DNA of 64,000 nucleotides from an uncultured Colwellia sp. GTDB taxonomy: Bacteria > Pseudomonadota > Gammaproteobacteria > Enterobacterales > Alteromonadaceae. Positions 36,955 to 45,749 of the stretch are shown here, one piece after another. The notes under the pieces are model-generated. The model saw only the letters and a list, made by a program, of their open reading frames with translations. It did no database searches and was not told where the DNA came from. The stretch's first letter is position 1, and every line of letters starts with the position of its first letter. The stretch lies in contig CAJXQM010000006.1 of the NCBI GenBank assembly GCA_913058145.1, forward strand, positions 1 to 64,000, written 5' to 3'. The position numbers and the translations under genes are program-made.

Positions 36955-37512
36955 CTATTTGTTTGTGCCTGCAAGTGCTTTATTAAGCGTTGGCCGACTT
37001 ACATTAAAATGACGAGCAACTTCTGCTTTTGTCATGTTAGGGTCGAGCAACATCGCATTAGCTTTCTTAATATCACTTTCTGATAACTTTGCTTTACGAC
37101 CACCTTTGCGGCCTCGCGCTCTTGCAGCTTCAAGTCCTGCTTTTGTTCTTTCTGAAATTAACCTTCGTTCAAATTGAGCGATAGAACCTATCATATGAAA
37201 CGCTAGTTCACCTACTGCTGTTGTTGTATCAATACTCTCATTCAAGCTAATGAACTGTACCTGTTGCGATTTGAAGCCATCTAGCAACTCAATTAAATCT
37301 TTTAAACTACGACCTAACCTATCTAGTCGCTGGACAACAACGACATCACCAACACGAAGTGTGTCAATCATACGATCTAGTTCGGGCCGTTGTTTTGATC
37401 TACCACTACATTTCTCTTGGAAAATGCGTTCACATCCTTCCGCCTCCAATGCATCCAATTGAGCGTTTTCTGATTGCTCGTCCGTGCTTACACGTGCATA
37501 GCCGATTTTCAT
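36955..37512 (-). CDS. Serine resolvase/invertase, Tn3/Hin family
   Basis: The protein has 185 aa, the normal length. The catalytic serine is S9 in YARVSTDEQ, followed by VVVQRLDRLGRSLKDL and the E-helix region FHMIGSIAQFERRLISERT, with a C-terminal helix-turn-helix (MTKAEVARHFNVSRPTLNKAL). Such recombinases resolve cointegrates or invert segments. It lies at the head of the methyltransferase operon. Upstream, an inverted repeat at 37615-37644 and a related half site at 37536-37547 may be its binding sites. The gene may belong to a mobile unit that carried the defence operon. Confidence 0.93.
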   Translation of the reverse strand: MKIGYARVSTDEQSENAQLDALEAEGCERIFQEKCSGRSKQRPELDRMIDTLRVGDVVVVQRLDRLGRSLKDLIELLDGFKSQQVQFISLNESIDTTTAVGELAFHMIGSIAQFERRLISERTKAGLEAARARGRKGGRKAKLSESDIKKANAMLLDPNMTKAEVARHFNVSRPTLNKALAGTNK

Positions 37513-37614
37513 AACAATCCTAAAATAAAGGTAGGTTTTATTTACATAGATTAATTTACGGGTTGTTTTACGTTAAAGCAAGATAATTTATGTCGGAATA
37601 TTGTTATTCGAGAA

Positions 37615-37644
37615 GTGTAAATAAAATGGTCGTTTTATTTACAC
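37615..37644. repeat. Perfect 12-bp inverted repeat, possible resolvase (res) site
   Basis: GTGTAAATAAAA and TTTTATTTACAC are separated by TGGTCG. A further copy of TTTTATTTACA lies at 37536-37546. The set sits 24-132 bases upstream of the resolvase start, where res sites normally are. Confidence 0.65.
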
Positions 37645-37699
37645 TGAGAATGCCATTTGCAATTATTTTATTGATTAGTTCAGTGCTTTAGTTTTATTA

Positions 37700-37812
37700 T
37701 CACTACGTAGAGCTTTCAACTTATGAGAGAACTACGCGCATAATGGCCTGGGCTATACGCCCTCCGAAAAGTTAGTTGCAACACAAAGGAGCACAAGACT
37801 CCTTTCTTTTTT
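37700..37812 (+). ncRNA. Candidate structured RNA ending in a terminator
   Basis: Three hairpins follow each other on the + strand: CGTAG...CTACG with inner CTTTC/GAGAG (37706-37736), GGGC-TATAC-GCCC (37750-37762), and AAAGGAG-CACAAGA-CTCCTTT (37785-37805) followed by six T residues at 37807-37812. No + strand gene precedes the terminator, so a short transcript may start near 37.65-37.70 kb. A leftover phage terminator is the alternative. Confidence 0.4.
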
Positions 37813-37821
37813 AATTGCCAA

Positions 37822-40188
37822 TTAGTCAGATGATTCTTTAGCCTGAATAATGCCTCTCGCACCAGTAGCACCAATCTTTTCTAATATTCTATCCCACTTC
37901 TCATAAGGTATCTTATCCAAGTTACCTGTAAGAAGTTTGTTAAAATCCTCTTTACCAATATCTTTGTACAAGGTACGTTGCATGTGCTGTATAACCTCTT
38001 TAGGAGTCATCTTAGAGGCTGCAGTCTGTCCAAATGATCTAACAGCATAATATAAAGAAGACAGCTTAGGTTGCTTGGCAAAGCTTGTAGCGGCTATATA
38101 AAATTCAGCATCTTTAGCGTCAACTTCATTCAATCTATCAAATAAACTTTGTTGTCCTTTAGGTGCTTTACCTGTTAAGTATGCTGCTCTCATTGCTTTC
38201 TGATTAGCATCCAAACCACCTTCAATAACTTCTTTCAAAGCCTCAGGGTTATCAAATGCAATAGTCATCTTAGAAAGCCTATCCAAGCTAGCTTCACTAA
38301 CTGCTTTATCATGTATGCTATTAATACCTTTACTATTTAGTATAGTTTCAGCCATTTCACGACCATACCCTGCGGCTACAGCACCTGCATCTTGATTAGT
38401 AATACCATCAAGTATATCCAGTGCATTCTCCTCACTGGTTCCAAAGAGGTCTTTCCCACGAGTAATACCACTTAACTCCTTATAAACAGCAGCTTGTGAA
38501 TCTAAAGCTTTTACATATTGAGGTGAAGCTGCCCTCATTGGAGTTAATAGTTGTTGCTTCAATGCCATGGCATCTGCCTTTTCTGAAGGTGAAGCAGTAC
38601 GACTCTTAGAAATGTTATCCAACTGTCTTTTGGTAAAATCTAAAATATGAAATGGTGTTGGTACTTTAGTTGAGCCCTGAGCATTAAGCTTATTCTGTGC
38701 AGCAGCCCTACCAGACTTAAGTGCTGACTTAAATACTTTATTAGAAGTTAAGCTTTTAGGTAATTGATTAAGACCAAAATCTTGAGTTGCATAAGCTGCT
38801 TTGTATAAAGGGTCTACTTGTTTAGATATGCCTTTAGTAACATTGTCATTCAATCTCTGAAAGTTAACTCTACCATTATCAAGTATTTCATCAGCTTTAA
38901 TATTGAATGTAGTTGAGTTTGAACCATCTGCTCTAGTGGTTGCATTGAATCTATTATCTATAAACTCACCACTTGCATCTACTGACTCTCTGGCTCTTGG
39001 TGCTCTTGTGTGAGCCAAGTCATCAGCTATATCTTGTGCAGTCTCATTACCTACTAAAAACCGGCTAGAAGGGCTTATATTAGCTCGTATTGCATTCTCA
39101 GCCTCTAAACCTGCAGTGGTCTCAGCCACTCTTGGGTCAACAGTATTAACTAATGAATCTTGTATCTCACTGGCTCGAACTGCTTGTGAATCTGCAATAG
39201 TTTCACCAGTTTCTCTGCCTACGGCATTAGCTCTACCACTCAAGTTGCCAGAATGGCCTACTCTTCTGTTAGCAGTGCTAACCATGCCTTGAAACTCATC
39301 AAAGTCTGCTAACTGAGGCAAACGTGATGAGCCAATACTAGCCAGTTGTTTAGCTTTCTTGTCGTATGCACTCATCAATACATCTTCTGTCAGTTGACCT
39401 GTCTTAACTAGGCTCTGCAAGTCTTGGCTTATCTTGAAATCACCCATAACACTTGATGTATCATTGAATAGAGCTTTAGCGACAGGTGAGTTACGAGCAG
39501 CAACACTAATAGCCTTGCCTGCACCACTCAATACTTTACCAACACCTAGTGACAGTAGTCCATCTTTAACAACATCATCTAGTAATGTGTCAGTATCTTT
39601 ATTGTAACCAACACCACTTGCTACACCTTGTGCCAATAGATTGCGGGCATTGCCATTAGTTAAATTACGAGTAACTGCATTGTTAGTAATAACATTATTA
39701 GTTAGCTTACTATTCTTAGCAGTATTAACAGCTACCTTCGCAATATTCTTAAACTTATTAACTTTATCAGTCAGGCTTAATACTTTAGTAACACCTGAAC
39801 CAAGTCTAGCTACGTTAGCAGCACCAGCACCGGGTATGAAAGCTGTAGCTACACCACCACCTATCTCATAACCTAAAGCCTCAAGTGGAGCATTGTCTCT
39901 AAACTCTTGGTTCTCTTCTCTGATAGAGTCACGTTCTTGCTCATAATCACCAAGCCAACCAAAGCCAGTTTTAGCACCAGCTTCAATCTCATCAGCAAAA
40001 CCAAAGGTTGCACCTTGAGCCGCTAACCTAACTTTGTCACTTGTACTTGCTTCATACTCTGGTTGAGTATTTTCAGGTTGTTGTGAATTTAATTTATTAA
40101 TCTGGTTAGCGAATAGTTGTGCTGCATCAGTATCCCCAGCAGCATCAGCCTTGACTAATGCTTGTTGTAATTCATTAATATTAGCCAT
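37822..40188 (-). CDS. Phage internal virion/DNA-ejection-type protein
   Basis: The protein has 788 aa. The start (LQQALVKADAAGDTDAAQLF) and then GATFGFADEIEAGAKTGFGW and GYEIGGGVATAFIPGAG with many A and G are characteristic of large podovirus internal or ejection proteins. The middle is a long low-complexity helical region, with no catalytic motif. It overlaps the next gene upstream by one base. No capsid, portal, terminase or tail genes are nearby, so it is a fragment of a phage module or was recruited by the island. Assignment is by resemblance, without a search. Confidence 0.7.
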   Translation of the reverse strand: MANINELQQALVKADAAGDTDAAQLFANQINKLNSQQPENTQPEYEASTSDKVRLAAQGATFGFADEIEAGAKTGFGWLGDYEQERDSIREENQEFRDNAPLEALGYEIGGGVATAFIPGAGAANVARLGSGVTKVLSLTDKVNKFKNIAKVAVNTAKNSKLTNNVITNNAVTRNLTNGNARNLLAQGVASGVGYNKDTDTLLDDVVKDGLLSLGVGKVLSGAGKAISVAARNSPVAKALFNDTSSVMGDFKISQDLQSLVKTGQLTEDVLMSAYDKKAKQLASIGSSRLPQLADFDEFQGMVSTANRRVGHSGNLSGRANAVGRETGETIADSQAVRASEIQDSLVNTVDPRVAETTAGLEAENAIRANISPSSRFLVGNETAQDIADDLAHTRAPRARESVDASGEFIDNRFNATTRADGSNSTTFNIKADEILDNGRVNFQRLNDNVTKGISKQVDPLYKAAYATQDFGLNQLPKSLTSNKVFKSALKSGRAAAQNKLNAQGSTKVPTPFHILDFTKRQLDNISKSRTASPSEKADAMALKQQLLTPMRAASPQYVKALDSQAAVYKELSGITRGKDLFGTSEENALDILDGITNQDAGAVAAGYGREMAETILNSKGINSIHDKAVSEASLDRLSKMTIAFDNPEALKEVIEGGLDANQKAMRAAYLTGKAPKGQQSLFDRLNEVDAKDAEFYIAATSFAKQPKLSSLYYAVRSFGQTAASKMTPKEVIQHMQRTLYKDIGKEDFNKLLTGNLDKIPYEKWDRILEKIGATGARGIIQAKESSD

Positions 40189-41390
40189 TAGTGCTTCACC
40201 CCATACTTATCATATGCAGCTTTAGTTGCATCATCTAATTGAACACTAGTTCCCTCAGGTACGTCAGCATTACCAGCAGATTCTTGGATAGTGTTAGTAA
40301 CAGGAGCAACTGGACTAAAGTTACGATTACCAGACTTAACCTTAAATTGATTAATCAGAGCATCTAATGAGTTACGTTTTTGTATAACTACTTCAGAACT
40401 ATCACCAATTCTAGGTGAGTAAGTCTCACGGTATGATGATATTTCGCTTTCAGGTATTGCAGCACCTGATTCATCACGTAGAACAGCCTTAAGTACATCA
40501 TCTAGTGCTTGATAGTATTGTTGATGTTCTTTACTTGCTAATATATTACCAGCTAAAGGTACACCAGCAGCAGCATTCTCAGCTATGTCTGCAGGGTTAA
40601 AGCCTTCTGCAACTATATTATCTAATATATCTATACTCTTGATAGCACGTTGATAGAAGCCATATGCTTTATCTTGAGCACCTGTGAAAGGTTTACCAGT
40701 ATCAGGGTTAACAGTTAGGTTACTAGTATCTGAACCAGCAGTATTCAAAGCTTTAGTTTCACTTGTCTCTTTATTATAAAGAGTATTGGCATCTAACTTA
40801 GTCCATGAATTATTAGGCGTAATAGTTGGATTGTTTAACTTCTTAAGTTGAGCTTCTTGGTTAGCTAGAGCTAATCTATCACCAAACCTTTTATACTGAT
40901 TAACATAAATATCAGTCTTCTGAGATTCTGTAAGTGATTCATCATTGCGTAATGTACCTTGTAATTGTGATGAGAATTCTTTGACAGTCAAGCCTGTGGT
41001 ATCGAATGGCCCATATGCATCAATAGCTTTTTGATTAGCTATATTCTCACGTTTAGTTTCAAGTTTGAGTTGTTCATTAATAGCACCTGAACCAGATTGA
41101 TTAAAGTTAACTTTAGCTAATGCTTGCTCATCTACATTCTGACCAGTATATGATTTTAGTAATGCTACACGTCCATCAGTATCATCAGCTTTAAGTGAAC
41201 TAAGTTGATTGAATGCTTTAGCTGTGTTGTCTTTACCTTCTTGTTTGTACTGAGATATTTCACTATCTTGCATACTCTGTGCAGCTTGCTGTAATGACTT
41301 GATGCCACCTGTAATAGTATCGCTAGAATTAGCTATTAAACTGTTACCTGAGTTTGATGATTGTCCTAAGTTTTTCCACGTAATCGGCAT
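40188..41390 (-). CDS. Phage structural (internal virion) protein
   Basis: The protein has 400 aa. The start PITWKNLGQSSNSGNSL, then SDTITGGIKSLQQAAQSM and a long Q/N-rich helical stretch resemble the short internal proteins encoded beside ejection proteins in podoviruses. It has no signal peptide or membrane span. The stop overlaps the start of the 788-aa gene (TAATG), so the two are translated together, as in phage morphogenesis operons. About 1 kb of non-coding DNA lies upstream and probably contains its promoter. Confidence 0.66.
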   Translation of the reverse strand: MPITWKNLGQSSNSGNSLIANSSDTITGGIKSLQQAAQSMQDSEISQYKQEGKDNTAKAFNQLSSLKADDTDGRVALLKSYTGQNVDEQALAKVNFNQSGSGAINEQLKLETKRENIANQKAIDAYGPFDTTGLTVKEFSSQLQGTLRNDESLTESQKTDIYVNQYKRFGDRLALANQEAQLKKLNNPTITPNNSWTKLDANTLYNKETSETKALNTAGSDTSNLTVNPDTGKPFTGAQDKAYGFYQRAIKSIDILDNIVAEGFNPADIAENAAAGVPLAGNILASKEHQQYYQALDDVLKAVLRDESGAAIPESEISSYRETYSPRIGDSSEVVIQKRNSLDALINQFKVKSGNRNFSPVAPVTNTIQESAGNADVPEGTSVQLDDATKAAYDKYGVKH

Positions 41391-42381
41391 ATATATGTAC
41401 TCCTATTTACAAATGGAACTTCCTTCACGGGGTAAGAACCATTAATAATGAAGTAGTTTACAATGTTGGTAGTTATGAGAGATGAAGTGAGCTAGTTATG
41501 ATACGAATAAACTAGATACCAGATACCAGATAGCTTAATAGCCTCATCTGCCTCAAAGTTCTAACCATATTCATTGCCTACTTATAGGATAAAGTTTGAT
41601 TGTATGCTTTGTACTACCTAAATAGAGTAATGATTGTGAGCTTCATTACATGTAATTCTACTTCGATAATTGAGTGTTAATAGTACCATTTATGTCCTAA
41701 TATTACCATCTCATATTAGCCTGTATATATTATTAACACCTGTATTTCAATGAGTTGCATTACATCTAATTTGAATTCTAAAGTATATCTTCCATACTAT
41801 ACATCAACATACAATCACTACTGACCTATACATTGACTGCATTCCAACTACTACTGCACTACCACACCACTACCATAAGGCAAACATTGTACTTGCACTG
41901 CACACTTGTACAGTATACTTATATACAAGTATCTACCTACATACTAGGCCACCTCAATTTACTCTTATTCGGAGTATACAGACTATACCTATAGCATGGG
42001 TATCAGACCATCATAAGACATGCTATCAAGTACTATGAAGCTTTGCTTCGAACCAGTAAGATGAAGGTGGTTGTTTTCATGGTATGATAGAGTTATAAAA
42101 TATTATTTTTAGCAGGTTTTTCAGAAAAACCATATCTGCTTACGAATGCAGTATATATAAATACTACCGAAGGAAAATCGCATCCCCCCCCCTCTCCATC
42201 GACTTGTCACAGAAGTAGAGCAAGCACCCCTTTTGATACCCTCAGTTACTTGATTCAACTCAGCAAGCTTACACAATACCTTAGGCAATCATGCCAACTA
42301 TTAACCACTGGTTCGATAGCTTAGTAAAGAGGTAAGTATCATGTGTATGTTTGTTGTGACACTAATGGTGTTTGCTACTGG
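41391..42381. other. Non-coding stretch at the right end of the island
   Basis: These 991 bases are AT-rich and contain no convincing gene. They hold a partly palindromic element (ACTTGTA...TACAAGT at 41904-41930), a hairpin GGTTTTT-CAG-AAAAACC at 42115-42131 and a run of nine C at 42184-42192. The right boundary of the island is probably near 42.2-42.38 kb. I see no direct repeat of the left edge. Confidence 0.55.
42115..42131. repeat. Hairpin within the non-coding stretch
   Basis: A 7-bp perfect stem (GGTTTTT/AAAAACC) with loop CAG, further framed by GCAG and CTGC. The function is unknown. Confidence 0.5.
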
Positions 42382-43248
42382 TCATGTGGATAAGTACCCT
42401 GAAATCACTGGATAACTCATTTTGTGACAGTTGTTGACTTTAGGTATACCAGCTTGGGTTTTACCATTGTATTTAAAGGTAATTAAGCTGCCAATGGCTG
42501 GTGGCTGATGACGCTCTTGATCAGTAAACCCCGAACCTATTTTGAAAATGATACCCTCAATTGTTTTTACTTGAAGAGCGCCTAATGCACCTCGATATTT
42601 ACCTTTGCCTTCAATGTGCGCTATCACTTCTGCTTCTGCATCATAGTGCTTTTTTAGCTTCATTATACTAGCGGTTCTACCAATATGATAATAAGCACTG
42701 CCATGGTGTAACATTAACCCTTCGCCGCTATTGTTGACTACGTTATCAAGGGTTTGATGTAGTTGCTCAACCGTCGTGAGTTTAAATTGTTTAATCATGG
42801 ATAAAAAGGGTGATTGTTCTTTCTTCATCAATTTTTCCATGACTGATATTCGTTGGGTAAAGGTGCCGCCATGCTCAGGAAGGTCAAATATCATAAAGCG
42901 AACAAATTGCCAGCAAGCTTCATCAATGCGTTTTTTTCTGATACAAGAGAGCGTTTGTTGAAAATAATCTCTTTTAATCCATAATTCGCCATCCATTACA
43001 TTGTCAGGCCAGTTTTTGGTGAACCATTTAGGGCTATGTATAAGGTTGCCTTGGCGCGTGAATAAATGTGTGCCATTCCAATAGCCACGCATACCATCAA
43101 GTTTTTCAGACAGCCAATATTGGTTAATGTCAGTAATGGCTTTATAGGTTGTTGCTTGTTGAATCGCTGGCTTTGGCAGGGATGCACTTTGAGCTATTGA
43201 TGTAAGGAGTATAAGTAAAATTGTCATGAGTAACTTCATCAGTAACAT
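42382..43248 (-). CDS. Exported ATP-dependent DNA ligase (LigE-like)
   Basis: The protein has 288 aa, typical of the small single-domain-pair ligases of Neisseria and Haemophilus. A signal peptide (LLMTILLILLTSIAQSAS, within residues 6-23) precedes the adenylation domain, so it probably works in the periplasm. The adenylated lysine is K49 in EKLDGMRGYW, and GEGLMLHH and IMKLKKHYDAEAEV near the C-terminal part match later motifs, followed by an OB-fold. These ligases are thought to seal nicks in incoming DNA. Start could be at residue 1 or at residue 4 or 8. The gene borders the island. Confidence 0.88.
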   Translation of the reverse strand: MLLMKLLMTILLILLTSIAQSASLPKPAIQQATTYKAITDINQYWLSEKLDGMRGYWNGTHLFTRQGNLIHSPKWFTKNWPDNVMDGELWIKRDYFQQTLSCIRKKRIDEACWQFVRFMIFDLPEHGGTFTQRISVMEKLMKKEQSPFLSMIKQFKLTTVEQLHQTLDNVVNNSGEGLMLHHGSAYYHIGRTASIMKLKKHYDAEAEVIAHIEGKGKYRGALGALQVKTIEGIIFKIGSGFTDQERHQPPAIGSLITFKYNGKTQAGIPKVNNCHKMSYPVISGYLST

Positions 43249-43369
43249 CTATGTCTGAGTCATTAAGTTAATCATAGTCTACTTTTAGTCTATTATTAGT
43301 GTTTATAGAAAACGGCCATAGAAAAGTGTTGGTAGAAAGTAATAAATAGAAACACTCAAGGATGAATAA

Positions 43370-43879
43370 ATGCCTCTTATTAAATTAATAATTTTTATTA
43401 GCTCTTTACTCTTGTTTGCTTCAGAAAGTGAGGCCAAACAACACTGCAAACACTTATTAGACAAATTACATGGTATTCAAGCAATGCAACGGCATGGTTA
43501 TTCATCACAACGTGGTCTTAGTTTACGAGCCAAAGAAGATAAAGCACGTGATAACTGGTGGCAATGTGAGAAAGGGGGACAGGGCAAGCCCAAGCAGAAA
43601 ACGAAGAGTAAAGGTAAGAAAAAAAGTAACAATAAAAGTAGTCATTATAGTAAGACTTATAAACAGAATACGCATATAAACATAGCAGCGGGTACACCGT
43701 TTAAGACCAATAATGTTATTGTTATTAAATCAAAATATCAAGGCAATAAAAAACAAGCATGGCTTAAGTTTTATCAGCAACCCGCTCAGTGCAATCGCCC
43801 TAAAAGCTTAGCTATTTTTGCCTCTTGCAGCGAAGAAAAACAAGCACAGCGAATTGATTTTGAGCAGAAATATAAATAA
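43370..43879 (+). CDS. Secreted basic protein of unknown function
   Basis: The protein has 169 aa with a signal peptide (LIKLIIFISSLLLFASESEA) and several cysteines. Residues about 70-100 are strongly basic (KTKSKGKKKSNNKSSHYSK), the C-terminal half is globular. It resembles a widespread group of small exported proteins of Alteromonadales, but I cannot name a family. Neighbours are a DNA ligase and a DUF3581 gene. No operon is evident. Confidence 0.7.
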   Translation: MPLIKLIIFISSLLLFASESEAKQHCKHLLDKLHGIQAMQRHGYSSQRGLSLRAKEDKARDNWWQCEKGGQGKPKQKTKSKGKKKSNNKSSHYSKTYKQNTHINIAAGTPFKTNNVIVIKSKYQGNKKQAWLKFYQQPAQCNRPKSLAIFASCSEEKQAQRIDFEQKYK

Positions 43880-43933
43880 ACGCGCTTTAAATGATAAGCA
43901 GCTAAGTATCAGTTCAGAAGCGCACGTAGTGAA

Positions 43934-44674
43934 TTAATTGCCACGATAAGCCGTTTTTGAGTTTTTATATTGTGCTACCATGCCATCAACACTATCTTGG
44001 CAATATTCACGTAAACCACTTAATAGCATGTGTTTTTTACCATGGCCAACTATTTTACCTTCACTGATTAAATCAAACTCAAGCCAAGCATCACCGCGCT
44101 TTCCTTCGATAGTTATACTGGTTTTCGCTAACTTCAATGTCAGTGTCGTAATGTCTAGGCGCTCTAAGCTTATCTTCATGCATTGATACATCACCATCGG
44201 GCGAGCAGGATTAATCATGATATTATTTTCTGTCATTAATTTGACTAAAATATCAGGAAAAGTATGACCAGAAAAATTTACATAAGCTTTGGTTAAGGCA
44301 TTTATTAATGATGCAGAGTGGGTTTTTTCACCACTTGCCTCAACGGTTAAATAGGTTTTGTTTTTACTGTCTACAATATCAAAATCATTAATGATTTCAT
44401 TAGGAAAAGTTAATGCTATGCTATCGTTTACCATGCCTGAAAAGTTAAAACTCATTTCTTTATGTAGGCCTGATTTAGCGATGATTACTGAAAAGAGCAA
44501 ATCGCCGGGTACACAAAACCGTTTGGCTTCAATATTGTGCAGGGGATTAAAATCATCAGCCACTTTTTTAGCAAAATCGCTCCCTTGTTGACGAGTAAAG
44601 CTGATTTGCTCATCATTAATAGGGCAGTATTGTTCAATAAACATTTTCTCTTGTGACATAGTTACAACTTTCAT
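43934..44674 (-). CDS. DUF3581 family protein
   Basis: The protein has 246 aa and begins MKVVTMSQEKMFIEQ, with GSDFAKKVADDFNPLHN and KRFCVPGDLLFSVIIAKSG, the conserved start of the DUF3581 family found in Alteromonadales and Vibrionales. The FNPLHN...RFCVPGDLL segment recalls a hot-dog fold of acyl-CoA dehydratases, but function is unknown. An alternative start lies at the Met at residue 6. Two copies of AATTTAGTACT lie 12-33 bases upstream of the start and may be a regulator site. Confidence 0.85.
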   Translation of the reverse strand: MKVVTMSQEKMFIEQYCPINDEQISFTRQQGSDFAKKVADDFNPLHNIEAKRFCVPGDLLFSVIIAKSGLHKEMSFNFSGMVNDSIALTFPNEIINDFDIVDSKNKTYLTVEASGEKTHSASLINALTKAYVNFSGHTFPDILVKLMTENNIMINPARPMVMYQCMKISLERLDITTLTLKLAKTSITIEGKRGDAWLEFDLISEGKIVGHGKKHMLLSGLREYCQDSVDGMVAQYKNSKTAYRGN

Positions 44675-44684
44675 TTTTAAATAA

Positions 44685-44717
44685 AATTTAGTACTGATTT
44701 ACTGTTAATTTAGTACT
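44685..44717. promoter_or_regulatory. Direct repeats AATTTAGTACT before the DUF3581 gene
   Basis: Exact 11-bp copies at 44685-44695 and 44707-44717 have starts 22 bp apart, about two helical turns. Each contains the palindrome AGTACT. The place suits a repressor site. Confidence 0.4.
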
Positions 44718-44796
44718 AAGCCAACAAACAGGGCATTCTAACAGTAGTTAGTTCATAAATCGAAAAAAATGATCGTAAAAGGAACTCAGCAGACCT

Positions 44797-45078
44797 CTAA
44801 TTAATGATAGAGGAAGCAGGGTAAGCTAATACTAATTTTTCTTTTTCCTTTTTAGTCAGTGTTCGTAATTGATACTCACGTTTACTCGCTGTGCTTTTAT
44901 CTAGAGTGGTTTCACTATAAACAAGTTTTACTGGGCGTCTGGCTCGCGTATACTTTGCTCCCAGCTTAGTATTATTGTGTTGGTGTAGGCGTCGTTTTAT
45001 GTCGGTAGTGATACCTGTATACAGGCTATTGTCATTACAGCGAAGAAAATAAACAGTCCACGTGTTGTTTTGAGTCAT
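44797..45078 (-). CDS. GIY-YIG superfamily protein, YhbQ/UPF0213 type
   Basis: The protein has 93 aa, the usual size of UPF0213. The GIY-YIG motif is [20 protein letters not shown], followed by IKRRLHQHN with the conserved arginine, and [14 protein letters not shown]. coli YhbQ has weak DNA nuclease activity. Note that this is unrelated to the nuclease of the island operon. It stands alone on the minus strand. Confidence 0.9.
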   Translation of the reverse strand: MTQNNTWTVYFLRCNDNSLYTGITTDIKRRLHQHNNTKLGAKYTRARRPVKLVYSETTLDKSTASKREYQLRTLTKKEKEKLVLAYPASSIIN

Positions 45079-45335
45079 AAAGAGAAAATGTTAGTTATTT
45101 TAAATAATGATAAATAAAAGTGCTAGAGATATCAATATTGTTCATTTGGTAGCTAGGTTCAGTGTTATACCTACTATAGTTTATGAGGACGACTGAGTGA
45201 AAAATGCTCACTGTTGCACCTGGTTTTAAGGTAACACAATCATTAATAAAAAGATGCATAGTGACCATGACTAGATCAGGCTTTTTAACGCTCGCATTTT
45301 GAAGTGGCGTGGGTATATTATTTTCAAGGAAAATC

Positions 45336-45749
45336 ATGCTAAAAATATCAAATACAGTCGCTCTCGCTGATTGGGAAATTGAACTTACTGGAATAAGGGC
45401 CACCGGAAAAGGAGGCCAACGAGTAAACAAGGTAGAAACCGCGATACATTTACGTTTCGATATTAAGCGATCTTCATTACCTTCCCTTTACAAAGATAGA
45501 TTGCTAAAGCTATCAGATAGTCGCATATCAAGTGATGGTATTATCATTATCAAAGGGCAATCATTTAGAACTCAATCATTGAACAAAGACGATGCCCTAA
45601 AGCGGCTTAGAGAGTTAATCATATCTGTAATGGTCGTTCAAAAATCTAGGAGACCAACTAAGCCGACAAAGGGATCGAAGCTCAGGCGATTAGATTTAAA
45701 GAAGAAGGCTAGTGCTAACAAAGCCCTACGCGGAAAAGTAGACCATTAG
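45336..45749 (+). CDS. arfB: Alternative ribosome-rescue factor ArfB (YaeJ)
   Basis: The protein has 137 aa from the ATG at 45336, which has AAGGA 5 bases before it; a GTG at 45309 would add nine residues and I reject it. The GGQ motif is at residues 26-28 (RATGKGGQRVNK), as in class I release factors, and the lysine/arginine-rich tail (KSRRPTKPTKGSKLRR and after) binds the ribosomal mRNA channel. It hydrolyses peptidyl-tRNA on stalled ribosomes with no codon in the A site. Confidence 0.9.
   Translation: MLKISNTVALADWEIELTGIRATGKGGQRVNKVETAIHLRFDIKRSSLPSLYKDRLLKLSDSRISSDGIIIIKGQSFRTQSLNKDDALKRLRELIISVMVVQKSRRPTKPTKGSKLRRLDLKKKASANKALRGKVDH

Larger units (their letters stand above)
37513..37821. 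other. Intergenic region with resolvase-site-like repeats and a candidate RNA
   Basis: No protein gene is seen in these 309 bases. They hold three copies of TTTTATTTACA (two of them in a perfect inverted repeat) and, on the + strand, three stem-loops ending in a T-run at 37785-37812. Confidence 0.6.

Noticed and set aside
30893..37512. BREX or DISARM system
   Set aside because: No PglZ, BrxC, DrmB or similar partners, and the nuclease is a GIY-YIG protein.
41904..41930. LexA (SOS) box
   Set aside because: The inverted repeat arms are ACTTGTA/TACAAGT with a 13-base loop, not the CTGT-N8-ACAG form.
42184..42192. C-run as a functional site
   Set aside because: A nine-base homopolymer near other C/T-rich bases is more likely a polymorphic or sequencing-sensitive tract.
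45095..45430. 111-aa minus-strand frame overlapping arfB
   Set aside because: It is antisense to the arfB start and shows no family features; arfB is clear on the + strand.
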